A stretch of 64,000 nt of DNA from Alteromonas sp. KUL49 (GTDB lineage: Bacteria; Pseudomonadota; Gammaproteobacteria; Enterobacterales; Alteromonadaceae), in the NCBI RefSeq assembly GCF_006538345.1, contig NZ_BJKL01000001.1, positions 434,001 to 498,000 of the forward strand, written 5' to 3'. Numbering within the stretch: position 1 is the first letter of the stretch; each line of letters opens with the position of its first letter. The notes beneath the pieces were generated by a model that saw only the letters and a program-made list of their open reading frames with translations, did not search any database and was not told where the DNA came from. Shown piece by piece: positions 61,573 to 64,000 of the stretch. The position numbers were made by a program, and so were the translations under genes.

Positions 61573-63330
61573 TTGCCAATAAAATTGTTGTCTCCTCAGC
61601 TCGCAAACCAAATAGCGGCAGGTGAAGTTGTCGAACGTCCTGCGTCGGTCGTAAAAGAACTCGTTGAAAATAGTTTAGACGCTGGCGCGGACCGCATTGA
61701 AATCGATATCGAGAAAGGTGGTCATAAGCGTATTCGCATCCGTGACAACGGTAGTGGTATTGCAAAAGATGAACTCACGCTCGCGTTGAGTCGCCATGCC
61801 ACAAGTAAAATTATTACGCTGGATGATTTAGAGCAAATAATGTCGCTGGGTTTTCGGGGGGAAGCACTGGCGAGTATCAGTTCGGTGAGCCGCCTTACCC
61901 TAACTTCTCGTCCTGCGAATCAAGAACAGGCATGGGAGGCTTTCTGTGAAGGCCGAGATATGGCCGTTAGCATTCAGCCCGCAGCACATCCTGTGGGCAC
62001 GACAATAGATGTCGTAGACCTTTTTTACAACACTCCCGCTCGCCGTAAATTTCTAAGAACTGAAAAAACTGAGTTTCATCATATAGAAGATGTGATTAAG
62101 CGTATCGCGTTGAGTCACCCCAATGTAGGGTTTGTACTTAAACACAATGGTAAAGCGATGCGCAGACATATGCCTGATAGCCAGTGCAGTTTGCCTCATC
62201 GAATCAGTTCCGTTGTGGGCCAGAAGTTTTTAAAAAATGCGATTCATACACAAGTGGCTTATGAAGGGATTCACCTAGAAGCGTGGTTAGGTAATGAAAG
62301 TCTACTTCGCAGCAGCAGTGATTGTCAGTTCAGTTTTATTAATGGTCGAGGTATGCGAGACAAACTGATGTTGCATGCGGTACGTCAAGCGTATGAATCT
62401 GTATGGGGCGTTTTGGAGCAACCCTCGTTTGTACTGTACTTAACCATTGATCCGAAAGAAGTCGACGTGAACGTACATCCAGCAAAACATGAAGTGCGTT
62501 TTCAGCAAAGCCGGTTGGTACACGATTTTATTTGTAAAGCCGTTTGTGATGCGCTGCATTCATTAACTCCCGAAGACTCACAATTGACACAAGAGACCGT
62601 TTCGAGCGAGCCATCTACGTTCGCATTTACGCCTGCTGAGTCGAGTCATGACTACATTCGACCACTGACACACGGTGCGGCTAATTCTGTGAGCGAATCT
62701 GGAGCGAGAGCTACCAACAACCTTGGACGTATTGGCGCCCCTCGCATAGGCGAGAGCTACAACACTCACTTCCAATCATTAATGACACCGAAAGTTATTG
62801 ATGAAAAAAGAGACGTGGATGAAGGCGCTGTGGCCTATTTGTCGCTCGATGACGGTACGCGTTTATACGTTAAAGATAAGCGTGTATTTTTGCTGTCCGC
62901 TAATGCGTTGCAACCGGAGTGGTTAACCTCACTGTGCGAGCAGGCATCGAACAGTCAACCTTTGTTAATGCCAGTCGCGATTGCATTTGATAGTGTCTCA
63001 GAGCAGACCCTAGAGACGCTCGCAAAAATGCATTTCGACATTAATTATGTGGCAGGTAAATATCGACTACAGCAGGTACCCGCGGGCACGCGCCACCTAC
63101 CTTGGTTGCGATGGTTTGAGTTAATGTTGATTAACAGTGCCAGTGAAGAAAATACTCCGCGAAAAATTTTTCAATTTTCCAATGCATTAGCACCAGAAAG
63201 TACTATGCTAATTTGGAAATGGTTAGAACAATTTAGTCCTTCTGAACAATGGGAATACATTCAGCGTTTTGGTAAAGTGCGCGACCTGAAAAGTGTGATG
63301 GCGCTATGGGATACCAATAATGGCGAGTAA
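61573..63330 (+). CDS. mutL: DNA mismatch repair protein MutL
   Basis: A 585-residue GHKL ATPase. Start TTG 61573 gives [26 protein letters not shown], identical in pattern to MutL from other bacteria, so a rare TTG start is chosen. Nucleotide-binding motifs: ENSLDAG (Glu), [14 protein letters not shown] and [10 protein letters not shown]. The C-terminal domain (about 420-585) is the dimerisation part; there is no DQHAxxE endonuclease motif, as expected in Dam-linked gammaproteobacteria. It links MutS recognition to MutH incision. It overlaps miaA by 11 bases. Confidence 0.96.
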   Translation: MPIKLLSPQLANQIAAGEVVERPASVVKELVENSLDAGADRIEIDIEKGGHKRIRIRDNGSGIAKDELTLALSRHATSKIITLDDLEQIMSLGFRGEALASISSVSRLTLTSRPANQEQAWEAFCEGRDMAVSIQPAAHPVGTTIDVVDLFYNTPARRKFLRTEKTEFHHIEDVIKRIALSHPNVGFVLKHNGKAMRRHMPDSQCSLPHRISSVVGQKFLKNAIHTQVAYEGIHLEAWLGNESLLRSSSDCQFSFINGRGMRDKLMLHAVRQAYESVWGVLEQPSFVLYLTIDPKEVDVNVHPAKHEVRFQQSRLVHDFICKAVCDALHSLTPEDSQLTQETVSSEPSTFAFTPAESSHDYIRPLTHGAANSVSESGARATNNLGRIGAPRIGESYNTHFQSLMTPKVIDEKRDVDEGAVAYLSLDDGTRLYVKDKRVFLLSANALQPEWLTSLCEQASNSQPLLMPVAIAFDSVSEQTLETLAKMHFDINYVAGKYRLQQVPAGTRHLPWLRWFELMLINSASEENTPRKIFQFSNALAPESTMLIWKWLEQFSPSEQWEYIQRFGKVRDLKSVMALWDTNNGE

Positions 63331-64000
63331 GAATTATCCTGTCCTGCCTGTCGTTTCCATCATGGGGCCGACGGCATCCGGTAAAACAGGGTTAGCATTG
63401 GCGCTGGCGCAGGACATTGATTGTGAAATCATTAGTGTAGATTCCGCGCTCGTGTACAAACAGATGGATATTGGTACCGCAAAGCCCACTAAGGCAGAGT
63501 TAGAGGCGGTTCCCCATCATCTCGTAGACATTATTGACCCATCTGAAAGTTATTCCGTATCAGCATTCTGTAAGGATGCAGTTAGTCTGATTGGCGAAAT
63601 TCATCGTAGAAATCGTGTACCAATATTGGTAGGAGGTACGATGATGTATTTTAATGCCTTGATAAATGGAATATCGCCACTACCTAAGTCAGACAAGAAA
63701 ATGCGACAAGCCCTTGAAGAAGAAGCAAATCGCATAGGTTGGGACGCGTTGCATGTTCAATTGTGTGAGGTAGACCCAGTGAGTGGGGCTCGAATTCACC
63801 CCAATGACCCCCAACGTTTGACTAGGGCACTTGAAGTCTATCGGAGTACAGGTAAGACCTTAACTGAATGGCAACAGGAAAAGGGTGAAACTTGCCCCTA
63901 TGACATAGTACAGTTTGCAATAGCGCCCGAAGATCGCGCGATATTGCATGAGCGAATCGCACAAAGATTCGACATTATGCTAGAGCAAAACTTTGAAAAT
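63320..64000 (+). CDS. miaA: tRNA dimethylallyltransferase MiaA, 3' end beyond window
   Basis: An open frame from ATG 63320 runs to the window edge (about 227 residues). It has the P-loop [11 protein letters not shown], then [30 protein letters not shown] and [20 protein letters not shown], the MiaA signature. It adds an isopentenyl group to A37 of tRNAs that read UNN codons. Overlaps mutL by 11 bases. In relatives hfq would come next, off the window. Confidence 0.95.
   Translation, partial: MASKNYPVLPVVSIMGPTASGKTGLALALAQDIDCEIISVDSALVYKQMDIGTAKPTKAELEAVPHHLVDIIDPSESYSVSAFCKDAVSLIGEIHRRNRVPILVGGTMMYFNALINGISPLPKSDKKMRQALEEEANRIGWDALHVQLCEVDPVSGARIHPNDPQRLTRALEVYRSTGKTLTEWQQEKGETCPYDIVQFAIAPEDRAILHERIAQRFDIMLEQNFEN

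Overview
The window looks like chromosomal DNA of a marine gammaproteobacterium of the order Alteromonadales, probably family Alteromonadaceae (Alteromonas/Paraglaciecola/Aestuariibacter type; genus not resolved). The reasons are the conserved block queG / nnr-tsaE-amiB-mutL-miaA, rpsF-rpsR-rplI followed later by dnaB, a cydABX-DC cluster, long TonB-dependent receptors, a SapC / cupin / tryptophan-halogenase-like trio, a TorF-type outer membrane protein, moderate GC by eye, and Fur-, FNR-, LexA- and RpoN-type sites. No rRNA, tRNA, CRISPR array, transposase or prophage was found.

Layout. (1) 1-3946, minus strand: a membrane-fusion protein, ABC ATPase and two FtsX-like permeases, the last cut by the window edge. 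A sigma-54 promoter and GTGTCCG/CGGACAC upstream elements precede them. (2) 4237-8179: a frameshifted TauE/SafE permease, a small membrane protein, and a Met-rich copper-type TonB receptor with a small secreted DUF2946-like protein. (3) 8297-14518: cytochrome bd oxidase cydA-cydB-cydX and its assembly transporter cydD-cydC, with FNR-like sites. (4) 14515-17909: a second TauE/SafE permease, a P-loop kinase-like protein, a PstS-like binding protein and a DUF2891 protein. (5) 18021-18340: a tandem pair of a palindromic repeat with a third relative at 40571-40668.

(6) 18406-37048 is a beta-glucan (laminarin-type) utilisation locus: a GH16 lipoprotein and a GH3 lipoprotein, a FucP/GluP-type sugar permease, a TonB receptor, SapC / JmjC-cupin / flavin halogenase-like genes, a GH1 beta-glucosidase, a GPH-family permease and a LacI-type regulator. 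Five near-identical TG(A/T/C)(A/T)AGCGCTT(A/T)CA boxes stand before the GH16, permease-GH3, TonB receptor and GH1 genes and tie them into one regulon. Proposed flow: surface GH16 cuts the glucan, the TonB receptor imports oligosaccharides, GH3 and GH1 release glucose, and the two permeases carry sugars across the inner membrane. A Fur-box-controlled hugZ-like haem gene sits inside the locus.

(7) 37124-40001: two chemoreceptor-type proteins, one soluble with a CZB domain that has lost all four zinc ligands, one PAS-MCP of Aer type. (8) 40075-40419: yebG with a LexA box. (9) 40571-53179: ribosomal operon rpsF-rpsR-rplI, a frameshifted TorF porin, an RND pump with its adaptor but no outer-membrane partner, a MOSC protein, an ECF sigma / anti-sigma / DUF4097 operon, dnaB and an OmpA-like protein. 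(10) 53280-64000: yjbQ-cheX-zur on the minus strand, nudC, hemE, queG, and nnr-tsaE-amiB-mutL-miaA running off the right edge.

Two genes (4237-5006 and 42069-42784) each carry an apparent single-T deletion, so either they are genuine recent pseudogenes or the assembly has indel errors.
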